A DNA stretch of 64,000 nucleotides from Polycladidibacter stylochi (GCF_001562055.1 NZ_LLWE01000041.1:1-64000), one strand, 5' to 3'. Positions 26,910 to 35,867 are shown, numbered from the stretch's first letter. The notes: generated by a model not told the origin, from the sequence alone. Translations and numbers: made by a program.

Positions 26910-28243
26910 GTGCGCTTTTAAGTTCTTTTGGTCTGTCACTATCTGCTCAAGTGGAAGATATCTTGTTGTTATTGCTGCTGTTATTGCCAGCTCTAATACT
27001 GGGGTATTTTGTGGTACGTGCCAGTAAACCCGGCAAACTGGTGCGTGCGTTATTGTGGCGCTTTCGCTGGACCAACCTGTTGTTTATCGCCCTTATCGCA
27101 GTTTCTGTCGGTCTGGGTGTGGGGTTGATTGCCCAGGAGCGCGGCTTGCGCCGTGGTTCGGCCCGCGCGGCCGAAAAATTTGATTTGGTGATAACGGCAC
27201 CGGGTAGTGAGGTGACCATGACCTTGGCAAGTGTATATTTACAGCCAAGTGATGCCCCGCTGCTTTCTGGTGCACTCTATGATGAAATCGCCAACCATAA
27301 GGATGTGGATATTGCCGCGCCATTAGCCTATGGCGATAGCTACAACGGTTCACCCGTGGTGGGTTCTACCGCCGCTTTTGTGCAGCATTTAAGCGGCTCA
27401 CTGCAAAAAGGGCAGATATTCGGGCGTATTGGCGAGGCGGTTGTGGGCGCACAAGTGCCTTTGGCTATGGGGGCGCAATTCACCCCGGCGCATGGCCATG
27501 GCAAGGCTGCCAAAGCTGACACTCATGCAGGTATTGTTTACACAGTTACCGGGCGCATGCAGGCCACCGGTAGCCCGTGGGATAAAGCAATTGTGGTGCC
27601 GGTTGAAGCCGTATGGCAAGCGCACAACTTGCCAGTTGGCCATGCGCCCACAACGAGCAGGGCAGGGGCGGATATACAAATCGGCCCCCCATTTGACCCC
27701 GCTCACTTTCCAGGTACGCCCGCTATTATGGTGCATGCAAAAAAAATATGGGCCAATTACGCGCTTAAATCGCAGTTCACCAGTGCGCAATCAATGGCAT
27801 TCTTTCCGGGCACTGTGTTGGCGCAAATGCACCGCTTGCTCGGAGATGTCCGCCAACTGATGTCGGCACTTGCTGGCATAACAGAGGTGTTGGTCGCAGC
27901 GGGCGTTTTGGCAGGTCTTGCCACTTTACTCCAACTCTTTGCACGTCGGCTTGCCTTGCTCCGTGCCTTGGGGGCTCCACAACGCTTTGTATTTGCTGTG
28001 GTTTGGGCTTACGCAGCCCTATTGATTATTGTAGGCGCACTATTGGGGCTGTTGGTGGGTATGGCTGCCACAATGGTGATATCAACGCTCATTACGGCGC
28101 ACACCAATATTTTGGTGGAAGCACAAATGGGTATGAGTGAGCTGCACTTGGTGGCCGGATTTGTCTCGTTGGCACTTACGATCAGCTTGACCTGTGGCTG
28201 GGCAGCACTACGCCGTCCGGTTTTGAAGGACTTAAGAGGTTAG
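26906..28243 (+). CDS. ABC transporter permease (FtsX/MacB type)
   Basis: The 445-residue permease has N-terminal membrane segments, a periplasmic domain of about 250 residues, and three C-terminal helices with the FtsX-type segment RRLALLRALGAPQRFVFAVVW. The periplasmic loop includes a small His-containing patch (FTPAHGHGKAAKADTH) that could bind metal. It overlaps the ATPase gene by ATGA. The mechanotransmission layout suggests action on periplasmic or outer-membrane partners rather than simple uptake. Confidence 0.85.
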   Translation: MSALLSSFGLSLSAQVEDILLLLLLLLPALILGYFVVRASKPGKLVRALLWRFRWTNLLFIALIAVSVGLGVGLIAQERGLRRGSARAAEKFDLVITAPGSEVTMTLASVYLQPSDAPLLSGALYDEIANHKDVDIAAPLAYGDSYNGSPVVGSTAAFVQHLSGSLQKGQIFGRIGEAVVGAQVPLAMGAQFTPAHGHGKAAKADTHAGIVYTVTGRMQATGSPWDKAIVVPVEAVWQAHNLPVGHAPTTSRAGADIQIGPPFDPAHFPGTPAIMVHAKKIWANYALKSQFTSAQSMAFFPGTVLAQMHRLLGDVRQLMSALAGITEVLVAAGVLAGLATLLQLFARRLALLRALGAPQRFVFAVVWAYAALLIIVGALLGLLVGMAATMVISTLITAHTNILVEAQMGMSELHLVAGFVSLALTISLTCGWAALRRPVLKDLRG

Positions 28244-28313
28244 CCAGCGGGGCTTATTACTCCGCAGCCAAATGAAAGATGTGATCCAAACTTAATCTCT
28301 AAGGATTTGTAAA

Positions 28314-28916
28314 ATGACTTTTAAAAAGAGCTTCACAACCATATCGATGGGCTTGCTTCTCGCAGTTGGTATGAGCGCTCCAAGCTTTGCCGATAATCAT
28401 GGGCACGGGCACAAGGAGCACGGACACAAGGAGCATGAAACGCACAAAGGCCATGAGAGCCACGAAGCCCATAAAGAAGGTGCAGAGCACGACCACGCAG
28501 AACATAGTGAACATTTAAGTGTACATGATGGATTGCGTGTGGTGCATGCCTGGACACCGGCGACCAAAGAAGACCATGCACTCGTGTATTTTGAGCTCGA
28601 AAACGAGAGCAAGCAAACCAAAGAGTTAAAAGGTGCAGAAAGTGCCATTGCAACTTCTGCGCAAATCGTTGGTTTTCGCTTTAAGAATGGCGAAGGTGGC
28701 TATGACAGTATTAACGTGCTGCCATTAGGTGCTGGCCAGCATATGGAATTTGCCCCCAATGAGCTGGCGGTATTATTGGATGGTTTGAAAAAGCCGCTAC
28801 ACCAAGGCGATTCTTTCGAACTTGAGCTGCATATTGATAATCACCACATGGATATTCATGTGGCCGTGGAAGCACAAGGAGCTACACAGCACAGCCATGC
28901 AGGGCACCAACATTGA
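28314..28916 (+). CDS. His-rich periplasmic protein with PCu(A)C-like domain
   Basis: A signal peptide (MTFKKSFTTISMGLLLAVGM..SFA) is followed by about 45 residues very rich in His (HGHGHKEHGHKEHETHKGHE and onward), then a PCu(A)C-like beta domain (VVHAWTPATKEDHALVYFEL to LDGLKKPLHQGDSFELELHI) and a final HSHAGHQH. Standard PCu(A)C copper chaperones use a His-Met set ending in HxM. Here the corresponding strands read SAQIVGFRF and LAVLLDGL, without those ligands. The His-rich arms are therefore the likely metal sites, and zinc is more probable than copper. It is the last gene of the operon, with an AAGGA site. Confidence 0.72.
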   Translation: MTFKKSFTTISMGLLLAVGMSAPSFADNHGHGHKEHGHKEHETHKGHESHEAHKEGAEHDHAEHSEHLSVHDGLRVVHAWTPATKEDHALVYFELENESKQTKELKGAESAIATSAQIVGFRFKNGEGGYDSINVLPLGAGQHMEFAPNELAVLLDGLKKPLHQGDSFELELHIDNHHMDIHVAVEAQGATQHSHAGHQH

Positions 28917-28997
28917 TAGAAATGATGGTTTTTAATCCACCAACATAAAACTAATCATGCACCGGTATTGTTCTATTTGTAGATGATAATAATGATG

Positions 28998-29026
28998 GGG
29001 CGAAAACAATTTGTTTTCGCCCTTTT
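28998..29026 (+). terminator. Terminator at the end of the metal-related operon
   Basis: GGGCGAAAAC-AATTT-GTTTTCGCCC followed by TTTT is a perfect 10-bp hairpin. It lies between convergent operons and could also serve the opposite strand. Confidence 0.85.
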
Positions 29027-29130
29027 ACTTCATGTAACTAACCGTTATCAGCATTTCTACAATACTTACTTGGTCAGCTCCTATACTAAAATGTTAGACA
29101 CAATTGCTATTCAATAGGTCAGAGGCATTT

Positions 29131-30300
29131 TTAACGGTATGATTTTTGGGTAATTTCCAAAATATCCTGTTTGCTTAAGGTGTATTTATCCAGATCAATG
29201 CCCACAACATCGTAGGTAATGTCGGCAATACGCTGGCAGTCTTCATAGCTAATGCCATAATCGCTCATGGCAAGTTTGCGCATGCCGGTTTGGTCCATGA
29301 GTTCAATCAGAGCGTTAATAAAGCACTGCCCTTTATCACCTGCAACCGGGGTTGCACCCATCATGATGCCGATATCTTCCAGCAGTTGCGGGACAAACTC
29401 TTTAATCCGCTTGTAGTACTCTTCAGCGAGCACAATAAGCGTTGCGCCGTGTGCAAAGGTTGGCGCAATACCGCCAATAGTCTGACCGATAATGTGATGC
29501 GAAGTTACGGTACAAAGTGCCTGTGTGTAGCCACTCAAGATATTCGCCGCATAAGAAATATTAACACGGGCTTCCAAATTGTTCGGCTCGGCAATAACCA
29601 CCGGCAACCACTTGGCCACATGGCGGATAGAATCTTCTGCATACAGGTCAACCAAGCGGTTTTCACCACGGTTGGTGATGTAGCATTCCAGCGCGTGGAA
29701 CAAAGCATCGAAACCTTGGTATATTGTCAAAAGCTTTGGCAACGACAACATCAATTCAGGGTCGATGATAGAAATCGCCGGGAACAAGGCATCACAGGCA
29801 AAATCCAGCTTTTCTGCGGTATCTTCGTTGGTAATAACACAGAACGGGTCGGTTTCTGTGCCCGTACCAGCCGTGGTTGTAATGGTAACAATGGGCGCAG
29901 CTTTGGTTATTTCGCGCCGTCCACCCGTTCCGGTATAAGCATAATCCCAAAGATCGCCCGGATTAACCAGCATTGCAGCTGTTGCTTTTGCAGTATCTGT
30001 GGAGCTACCACCGCCAAGGCCAATGGTGAAATCGCAGCCATTATCCAGCGCCAGTTTAGCAGCGTTCATAACACCGGTGCGGGTTGGGTTTGGGCTGACT
30101 TCGTCGAAAACTACGGCTTCAACGCCATTTTCTTCCAGTAGCTTCAGCACACGGCCTTGAATGCCCAATTTTTCCATTAAGCCATCGCTGGTCACACAGA
30201 TAAGGGCTTTTTTACCAGGCAATTGTAGTTTGTTTAATTCATTAAGACGTCCAGCGCCGAAGATAACTCGAGTTGGAATATAACTATCGATATTGTACAT
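29131..30300 (-). CDS. Iron-containing alcohol dehydrogenase
   Basis: This group III alcohol dehydrogenase has the NAD-binding GLGGGSSTDTAKA and TTTAGTGTETDPF motifs, and iron ligands in GFDALFHALE and TSHHIIGQ with a later HG (TFAHGA). It would oxidise or reduce a short hydroxy- or oxo-acid or alcohol. ATG at 30300 with AAGGATC upstream is chosen over ATG 30315. It is the last gene of the aconitase X operon and probably handles a late intermediate. It is not closely similar to the second Fe-dehydrogenase at 43.6 kb. Confidence 0.88.
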   Translation of the reverse strand: MYNIDSYIPTRVIFGAGRLNELNKLQLPGKKALICVTSDGLMEKLGIQGRVLKLLEENGVEAVVFDEVSPNPTRTGVMNAAKLALDNGCDFTIGLGGGSSTDTAKATAAMLVNPGDLWDYAYTGTGGRREITKAAPIVTITTTAGTGTETDPFCVITNEDTAEKLDFACDALFPAISIIDPELMLSLPKLLTIYQGFDALFHALECYITNRGENRLVDLYAEDSIRHVAKWLPVVIAEPNNLEARVNISYAANILSGYTQALCTVTSHHIIGQTIGGIAPTFAHGATLIVLAEEYYKRIKEFVPQLLEDIGIMMGATPVAGDKGQCFINALIELMDQTGMRKLAMSDYGISYEDCQRIADITYDVVGIDLDKYTLSKQDILEITQKSYR

Positions 30301-30338
30301 GATCGATCCTTGCATGTTCTTTATTATTATGGGGGAGC

Positions 30339-30370
30339 GGCCAGTTTCCCAGGAGAATTAGAAACTGGCC
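30339..30370. repeat. Intercistronic hairpin before the Fe-dehydrogenase gene
   Basis: GGCCAGTTTC and GAAACTGGCC form a perfect 10-bp stem with a 12-base loop, between the small aconitase X subunit and the dehydrogenase. There is no U-run on the operon strand, so a processing or stability element is likely. Confidence 0.6.
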
Positions 30371-30414
30371 TGTTGAGCTTCGGCACTCAACCTGATCGCT
30401 TATTGTTGGCAGCT

Positions 30415-30831
30415 TTAGTTTGCGATCAGAACTTCTTTATCCTTAAAGATCTGTATGGTCTTATGACCTGAAAGTGAGGCGAAATCCTCTTCGCTCAGGT
30501 TAATCACCGGCAGCAGTTGATTGTAAAAGTGTTTCGCAATCAATGGCCCGGTTAAGATAACAGGATCAGTACGGATATTAATGATGCCGGCAGGTGCTGT
30601 ACCCACCCGCAGCATTTCCATCAGCACAAGACCGGCACCGCTTGAACCTTTCCCGAAAGGAAATGCAAATATTTTACCGGTGATTTGCTTTTTAAAGGCC
30701 GGGTGGCGGTAATCTTGTACGATACCGTCTTGAATACAAACACCACCAACGAAGCTAAATGGTTTATCGGCGTAAACCAATTCTGCTGTGATATCGTCAG
30801 AAATGACGTTTTTACAGTTTAATTCCACCAT
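30415..30831 (-). CDS. Aconitase X small subunit (swivel domain, DUF126)
   Basis: This 138-residue protein matches the DUF126 swivel domain of aconitase X, with the GKIFAFPFGKGSSGAG motif that contributes the active-site Ser. It works only with the large subunit encoded just upstream, whose 3' end it overlaps by 13 bp. Characterised bacterial aconitase X enzymes dehydrate cis-3-hydroxy-L-proline; archaeal ones act on mevalonate 5-phosphate. The substrate here is not fixed by sequence. Confidence 0.85.
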   Translation of the reverse strand: MVELNCKNVISDDITAELVYADKPFSFVGGVCIQDGIVQDYRHPAFKKQITGKIFAFPFGKGSSGAGLVLMEMLRVGTAPAGIINIRTDPVILTGPLIAKHFYNQLLPVINLSEEDFASLSGHKTIQIFKDKEVLIAN

Positions 30832-32084
30832 TTTTTCTTCGCCCTTACAACTTTACCAGCAATAGCTGTTTCAACACAGTCTTTATAGTTGCCAAATACT
30901 GGATGAATGCCAATTTTCGAGTAGCAATAGTTTGCAAATTTACCCGAGTTGGTCATGATTGACTTGGTGTCCCACTTGTCGATTGGGTATTCCATTGTAC
31001 AACCATCCAGAAATACTTTAACGCCCAGTGCTTTGATACGATCAAGCAAGCCACTATCTGTGGTGCTTTGCTGGGTGCAGCGGCTGGTGAATACCCAAAA
31101 CTCAGTGTCACTAGGCAGCTTGCGTCCGGCAAAAGCCTGTTCCAAAGCTTCAAATTCGGCATAGGAGAAGTGCGGGCAACCTATTGAAATCAGGTCCACT
31201 TTGCCTTCATGCTCGAAGTTACACAAATCCTGCTCGGCTTCACGGAGCATTTCTTTGGTAATGAGGACTTCTTTCTCCGGCTTACCCCCTTGGAAAGCCA
31301 TTTCCAAGGTGTGGGCTTCAGGTGTGAGGCCAATCAAGTGGAATAGGGCAATGCCACCAGAAGACGCAGCAGTAGAAGAAAACTGTTTCAAGTTATCAAG
31401 GGTAACATTGGTTGGCATACCCTCTAACGCCCAAATCTGATCACCGGCAATTTTACCATAAAGGTGCGAGATGAGGTTATAGATGTCATTATCCTCGAAC
31501 ATATCCGGGGTAATGTCATCGGCAAGACGCATAAGGCTTACAGCTTTACGGTTTTCTGTTTTGTGTAAGCCAAAGTATGGCACACGACCGGCGATACCTG
31601 CCAAAAGCTCCAGCGGGCCGGCATAACGGTTGGTACGCGCACCAATGATTGAATTCACATAATTGATAACGTTGGATTCCGCGCAGGCCACTTGTTGGCC
31701 AAAGCTTGGGGCAAAACCTGCCTGATAGGGGGCGCAGGTCCAGTTTGCAGCGGCACCCAGTTGCAGGTGTGAGGCTTCAATTCTGCGGGTTGCGGTCATC
31801 CAGGAACGGTCGTGGCGCTGTTCTTTCCACTTATTCATGTCCAGCGCGCAAGCATTGGTCGAGGTTGGGACGGCGAACTTGCCGCCAATGTCTACCAGGT
31901 GTTCGGTAAAAGCAACTTGCGCCTCGCCGAAGTAAACGGTGCTGTCATCGTGGCACGAAACAATTTCTACAAAGCGATCCACTTCATAATACTGTGCCAT
32001 ATCGTAGAGCACATTCATGGCCATGCGGCGGGCTTCGCCATGATCGCCTTGTAAAAGTGCTTTTTCATAGTCTGTTAAGTGCAT
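30819..32084 (-). CDS. Aconitase X large (catalytic) subunit, DUF521
   Basis: The 421-residue catalytic subunit shows the family motifs: TCAPYQAGFAPSFGQQVA, AESNVINYVNSIIGARTNR, SIGCPHFSYAEFE, FLDGCTMEYP and MTNSGKFANYC. The Cys residues in these motifs are the expected iron-sulfur ligands. With the small subunit it forms a dehydratase. An AGGAGG site precedes the ATG. The operon context (DapA-family enzyme, BCCT transporter, Fe-dehydrogenase) suggests breakdown of a hydroxylated amino or imino acid such as a hydroxyproline, which is inference. Confidence 0.88.
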   Translation of the reverse strand: MHLTDYEKALLQGDHGEARRMAMNVLYDMAQYYEVDRFVEIVSCHDDSTVYFGEAQVAFTEHLVDIGGKFAVPTSTNACALDMNKWKEQRHDRSWMTATRRIEASHLQLGAAANWTCAPYQAGFAPSFGQQVACAESNVINYVNSIIGARTNRYAGPLELLAGIAGRVPYFGLHKTENRKAVSLMRLADDITPDMFEDNDIYNLISHLYGKIAGDQIWALEGMPTNVTLDNLKQFSSTAASSGGIALFHLIGLTPEAHTLEMAFQGGKPEKEVLITKEMLREAEQDLCNFEHEGKVDLISIGCPHFSYAEFEALEQAFAGRKLPSDTEFWVFTSRCTQQSTTDSGLLDRIKALGVKVFLDGCTMEYPIDKWDTKSIMTNSGKFANYCYSKIGIHPVFGNYKDCVETAIAGKVVRAKKKWWN

Positions 32085-32097
32085 GTTGTCCTCCTGG

Positions 32098-32120
32098 GCG
32101 GCCTTCTTAAAGAAGGCCGC
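32098..32120. repeat. Intercistronic hairpin between BCCT and aconitase X genes
   Basis: GCGGCCTTC-TTAAA-GAAGGCCGC is a perfect 9-bp stem placed 14 bases after the transporter stop and just before the AGGAGG of the aconitase X large subunit. Confidence 0.6.
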
Positions 32121-32134
32121 TAAGATTTAGTCTG

Positions 32135-33709
32135 CTATTTGGCTTGGCTCGCATCAGAAGCGTTTTCTGATGCTGCAGAACCTGGCTCTTCCTTTGCAAC
32201 AAGCATACGAGCGGTCTTTACAGCAGAGACGCAAATAGCAAGCACGAGGAACATGAGCGGGAAACCGATGAGGGTGAACATACCGCGGATACCATCGATA
32301 CCACCTGTGGCGATAATGATGTAACCTACAGTACCAATTGCTGGACCCCAGATCAGTTTGAGATATTTCGGAGCTTCTTCATCAACACTGGAGCTTTTGC
32401 AGCTCAGTGTGGCCAAAACAGAAGTCATTGGGTCAGCATATGTTACCAGTGACGCAATAATGGCAATAATGAAGATAACCATGGTTACTTTGGCAAGTGG
32501 CAAGCTACCGAAAATAGCGAACACAGTAGAAGCCATACCGTTAGTCTGAATGTTTGCCCAGATATCCAGCGTACCTGTTGATTGCAGGTGAATTGCAGAA
32601 CCACCGAAGATCGCAATCCAAACAAAACAGAACAAGCTTGGGCCGAACAGTGTCATGGCAATGAATTCACGTACTGTACGTCCACGTCCCAAACGGGCAT
32701 AAAACAGACCAATCAAAGGAGCAACAACGAAGAAGGATGCCCAGAACTGTACTGTCCAGCCTTTTGCCCACTCGTCTGTTGTCATTGCATTGGTGATGGT
32801 TGCTTTATTGAAGAACTTGGTGAGGAAATCGCCAAAAGCAGTTACACCAATATCAGCAATGAAGATTGAAGGACCAAAGATAAGTACGAAGATGGCCAGA
32901 CCAATGAAGATTTTGGTGTTGGCATCAGCAATCATACTCAGGCCTTTTTTCATGCCTGAAATACTGGATGTTGTGAACACAACCGTGATGACAACCGCTG
33001 TAATCAGCCATACAAAATTGCCGGATTCAATACCGAAGACATTTTCCAGACCAGATGCGATGAGTAGCAAAGCACCACCTAAAGAACTGGCAACGGCACC
33101 ACCAAGAGTAAAGATACAAACAGCATTGATGATTGTACCAACAACACCCGAGTGCTTTTTGCCAAGCAGGCCATAAAGTGTTGTACTGACTGAGTAAGAT
33201 TCATCGCGGCTGTAAACAACCATGGCAACGGCCAATGCACAAATTGTGTACATAGAATATTGCATGATGGTCCAGTGGAATGCAGTCTGCGAAATTGCGG
33301 TAATGCCAGCTTCGCGGCTAAACGGTTCTACGTTCCAAGCTTGTGCTGGTTCAGCGAAGAAGAACATAGGTTCAGCTGATGCCCAGAACAGCAAACCGGT
33401 ACCGATGCCAGAGCAAAGGCAGATACTAAACCATTGCCAGAGTGATAAATCTGGTTTGGCGTCTTTACCACCAAGGCGGATATCACCGTATTTTGAGAAT
33501 AACAGGTAAATGATAGTAAAGAAGGCTATGAGACCGGAAATCATAAATAGCCAGCCGAAGCGTGCCGAAATCGTGTCCAAAACACCATTTAGGAAGCCGC
33601 CCATTTGGTCGGTAAACATAATACCGGCAAAAATGAATACTGCCATGCAGATAAATGCAGGCCAGAAAGACAACGGCTGAATACTCGTTTTGTCTTGCCC
33701 GTTTTTCAT
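32135..33709 (-). CDS. BCCT-family transporter with altered substrate box
   Basis: This betaine/choline/carnitine-type secondary transporter has about 12 helices, with GIGTGLLFWASAEPMFFF and LGRGRTVREFIAMTLFGP. The aromatic box that holds quaternary amines in BetP is only partly kept. Helix 4 reads FHWTIMQYSMY (BetP Trp194 position is Tyr). Helix 8 reads FWASFFVVAPLIG, so the Trp374 and Trp377 positions are Phe and Val. The substrate is therefore probably not a simple betaine. The start at 33709 has GGGAG upstream. It is the second gene of the operon, where import of the aconitase X pathway substrate is the natural guess. Confidence 0.87.
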   Translation of the reverse strand: MKNGQDKTSIQPLSFWPAFICMAVFIFAGIMFTDQMGGFLNGVLDTISARFGWLFMISGLIAFFTIIYLLFSKYGDIRLGGKDAKPDLSLWQWFSICLCSGIGTGLLFWASAEPMFFFAEPAQAWNVEPFSREAGITAISQTAFHWTIMQYSMYTICALAVAMVVYSRDESYSVSTTLYGLLGKKHSGVVGTIINAVCIFTLGGAVASSLGGALLLIASGLENVFGIESGNFVWLITAVVITVVFTTSSISGMKKGLSMIADANTKIFIGLAIFVLIFGPSIFIADIGVTAFGDFLTKFFNKATITNAMTTDEWAKGWTVQFWASFFVVAPLIGLFYARLGRGRTVREFIAMTLFGPSLFCFVWIAIFGGSAIHLQSTGTLDIWANIQTNGMASTVFAIFGSLPLAKVTMVIFIIAIIASLVTYADPMTSVLATLSCKSSSVDEEAPKYLKLIWGPAIGTVGYIIIATGGIDGIRGMFTLIGFPLMFLVLAICVSAVKTARMLVAKEEPGSAASENASDASQAK

Positions 33710-33938
33710 TGTATTTCTCCCGCGCCTCAAATGCTTTTGTTACCCGAATGAGGCTTTTATTTTAGGATTTACGTTGACGTTAAGTCGCGTCCTCCAAACA
33801 CATGGCACTTAACATCTAGGTCAGTAGTTATTTTGTTGTGGCAGTTTGTCTTGGAACAACAAAATATTGTGTGTTTCAATCAGTTATTGGAATCCGTAGT
33901 TTCCTCCTCTTAAAACCTCTGCCAAATGTTGGGGGAGT

Positions 33939-33960
33939 GGCTGATGGGGGAACATCAGCC
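33939..33960. repeat. Intercistronic hairpin between DapA-family and BCCT genes
   Basis: GGCTGATG-GGGGAA-CATCAGCC is a perfect 8-bp stem eight bases after the stop of the DapA-family gene. The 230 bp that follow to the transporter start hold no gene. Confidence 0.6.
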
Positions 33961-33968
33961 AGCATGAA

Positions 33969-34856
33969 TTAGCGTAAATCTACCGATGCAATAAGTTTCT
34001 CGATTGCCGCTTTTTCATCATTGGTTAAAGGTTGCCGCGGACTTCTGGCTGTACCGCCGGTTAAGCCCATTTTCTCTTGGAAATACTTGGTTGTTTGCAC
34101 AACTTTGCCAGCAGTTTCCAAGTAGCGAGCTACTGGTAGGTAGCCGTGATACAGCTTGCGGGCACCGTCCCAATCGCCTTTTTCAACGGCAGTTGTGAAA
34201 ATGTCGCGTGTCATATTTGGTGCGAAGTTGCCGCCCATGCAGACCCAGCCTTTGGCACCAGCTGCAAAAGACTCAAAGCACATATCTTCCCAACCACAAA
34301 ATACGGTGATTTTGTCGGAGAGCTCGGCCACAATTTGTGAAACCCGTTTCACGTCACCGGAAGATTCTTTGATGCACTCAACATTTGGCAAATCAGCGAT
34401 GCGTGCCAATGTGTCAACTTCAATATCCAGACCCGAGCTACCTGGATTGTTATAGACCATAATAGGCAGGCGCACGTTTTCGGCGACTTGCTTGTAATAG
34501 GCGTAGATTTCTTCTTGCTCAATACCGGAGCCTGGAGGCGATAACACCATAACGCCAGCGGCACCAAGATCGGCAACATGATTGGATAGCTCGATGGTTA
34601 AATCGGCGCGCGCTGTAATGGTGCCGACAATTACCGGCACTTTGCCAGCTACTTTTTCAAGCACAAATGCACTCAGTTCTTTGCGCTCTTTGTAGTCGAG
34701 AGTGAGATACTCACCCAATGCACCACACACCATAATGCCTTGAACATTCTGTTCGAGTAAGTGCTTCAGGTTACTTTCTACCCCGTCATAATTGATGGAG
34801 CCATCTGAGTGCATTGGTGTCGATAATACGACGAAAACACCTTGCAACTTGCTCAT
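33969..34856 (-). CDS. DapA-family (dihydrodipicolinate synthase/aldolase) enzyme
   Basis: This class I TIM-barrel lyase or deaminase has 295 residues. The Schiff-base Lys lies in VECIKESSGD near residue 163 and the catalytic Tyr in IMVYNNPGSSG near 135. Family members include dihydrodipicolinate synthase, N-acetylneuraminate lyase, keto-deoxy-sugar-acid aldolases and the pyrroline-4-hydroxy-2-carboxylate deaminase of hydroxyproline breakdown. It is the first gene of the aconitase X operon and divergent from an IclR gene, so a catabolic role is favoured over lysine synthesis. A sialate lyase role cannot be excluded. Confidence 0.82.
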   Translation of the reverse strand: MSKLQGVFVVLSTPMHSDGSINYDGVESNLKHLLEQNVQGIMVCGALGEYLTLDYKERKELSAFVLEKVAGKVPVIVGTITARADLTIELSNHVADLGAAGVMVLSPPGSGIEQEEIYAYYKQVAENVRLPIMVYNNPGSSGLDIEVDTLARIADLPNVECIKESSGDVKRVSQIVAELSDKITVFCGWEDMCFESFAAGAKGWVCMGGNFAPNMTRDIFTTAVEKGDWDGARKLYHGYLPVARYLETAGKVVQTTKYFQEKMGLTGGTARSPRQPLTNDEKAAIEKLIASVDLR

Positions 34857-34876
34857 AATTTATTTCCCTAGCAGTA

Positions 34877-34906
34877 GTTCCATATTGCAGAACCGTGTTC
34901 CATATT
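34877..34906. promoter_or_regulatory. Candidate IclR operator upstream of the aconitase X operon
   Basis: GTTCCATATT occurs at 34877-34886 and again at 34897-34906, 20 bp apart. The first box is part of a dyad GTTC-N9-GAAC. It lies between the divergent DapA-family and IclR genes. Position and spacing fit an IclR-type dimer-of-dimers site. Confidence 0.5.
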
Positions 34907-35078
34907 ATGATTTAAACGCTATAACACATAATTCGTCAATAAGTTAAATTTAGTATTGTGCTAAGGGCTAGGTCATGGCTTAAATGAAATAAAAGCGATA
35001 AACGCTTGCCGTAATAATGTGAATATTGAATATAATTGATATATATATTAGATATAAAAGATAAGGATAGATAAGCAA

Positions 35079-35852
35079 ATGACAGCAGATGATAATAAAA
35101 AAGCTACAAACGCAATGGGATCTGTAGTTAAAACATTTAATGTACTAGAGGCTCTATCCAATTACCAATCATGCGAGCTTACTTATATTGTTAAGAAGAC
35201 GGGATATCCGAAATCTACTGTTCATAGAATACTATTGACGCTGATAGAGCTTGGTTATGTCAAGCAGTTTTCAGAAACAAATAAATATGGTTGTACGTTC
35301 CGCATTTTGAACCTTGGTTCCAAAATAGTGGGAAAAAACACAATCGTTTTAGCCGCAAAAGCGATTCTGGAAGAAATGGAGACAATTACCAACGAGAACA
35401 TAAACCTCTGCCTGCCCGATGGAAATGTTTTGGTAATCGTTTCCAAGCGCGAAAGCAATTACTCGTTACGCCCTTCCCAGCCAATAGGTCAACGCTTACC
35501 ATTCCATGATTCTGCAAATGGCCGCGCCTATTTGGCGCACTGTAATCAGGAAATGCGCCGCGGAATCATCGAGCGTCTTTATAATGATGGCTCAATCTCG
35601 GATATTCTGAGTTTTGAAGATAGGCTGGCAAATATTCGCCGGGAGGGTGTTGCCCTGGAAATTGAAGAGCATATCAAAGGCGTGGGTTGTATTGCCTCGC
35701 CTTTGTTTGATCATACAGGTCGCGCTATTGGTACTTTGGGCATCGCGACTCCCACCGTACGCTTAAAAGAAGAAAAAATATCACAATTCCGCAGCCTGGT
35801 GATCACCAAGGCAAGAGAGCTCTCGAACCAGCTGGGTGCGGAATTATCTTAA
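35079..35852 (+). CDS. IclR-family transcriptional regulator
   Basis: The protein has an N-terminal winged helix (VVKTFNVLEALSNYQSCELTYIVKKTGYPKSTVHR in outline) and a C-terminal GAF-like effector domain (IASPLFDHTGRAIGTLGIATP). It is divergent from the DapA-aconitase X operon across a 220-bp promoter region with repeated GTTCCATATT boxes, and is its probable regulator. It converges with a second IclR gene 15 bp away. Confidence 0.87.
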   Translation: MTADDNKKATNAMGSVVKTFNVLEALSNYQSCELTYIVKKTGYPKSTVHRILLTLIELGYVKQFSETNKYGCTFRILNLGSKIVGKNTIVLAAKAILEEMETITNENINLCLPDGNVLVIVSKRESNYSLRPSQPIGQRLPFHDSANGRAYLAHCNQEMRRGIIERLYNDGSISDILSFEDRLANIRREGVALEIEEHIKGVGCIASPLFDHTGRAIGTLGIATPTVRLKEEKISQFRSLVITKARELSNQLGAELS

Positions 35853-35867
35853 TTAACTCTTCACTTC

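Noticed and set aside
29290-30141. 283-codon open frame on the plus strand opposite the Fe-dehydrogenase
   Set aside because: It is a mirror of codon usage in the real gene, with no family features.
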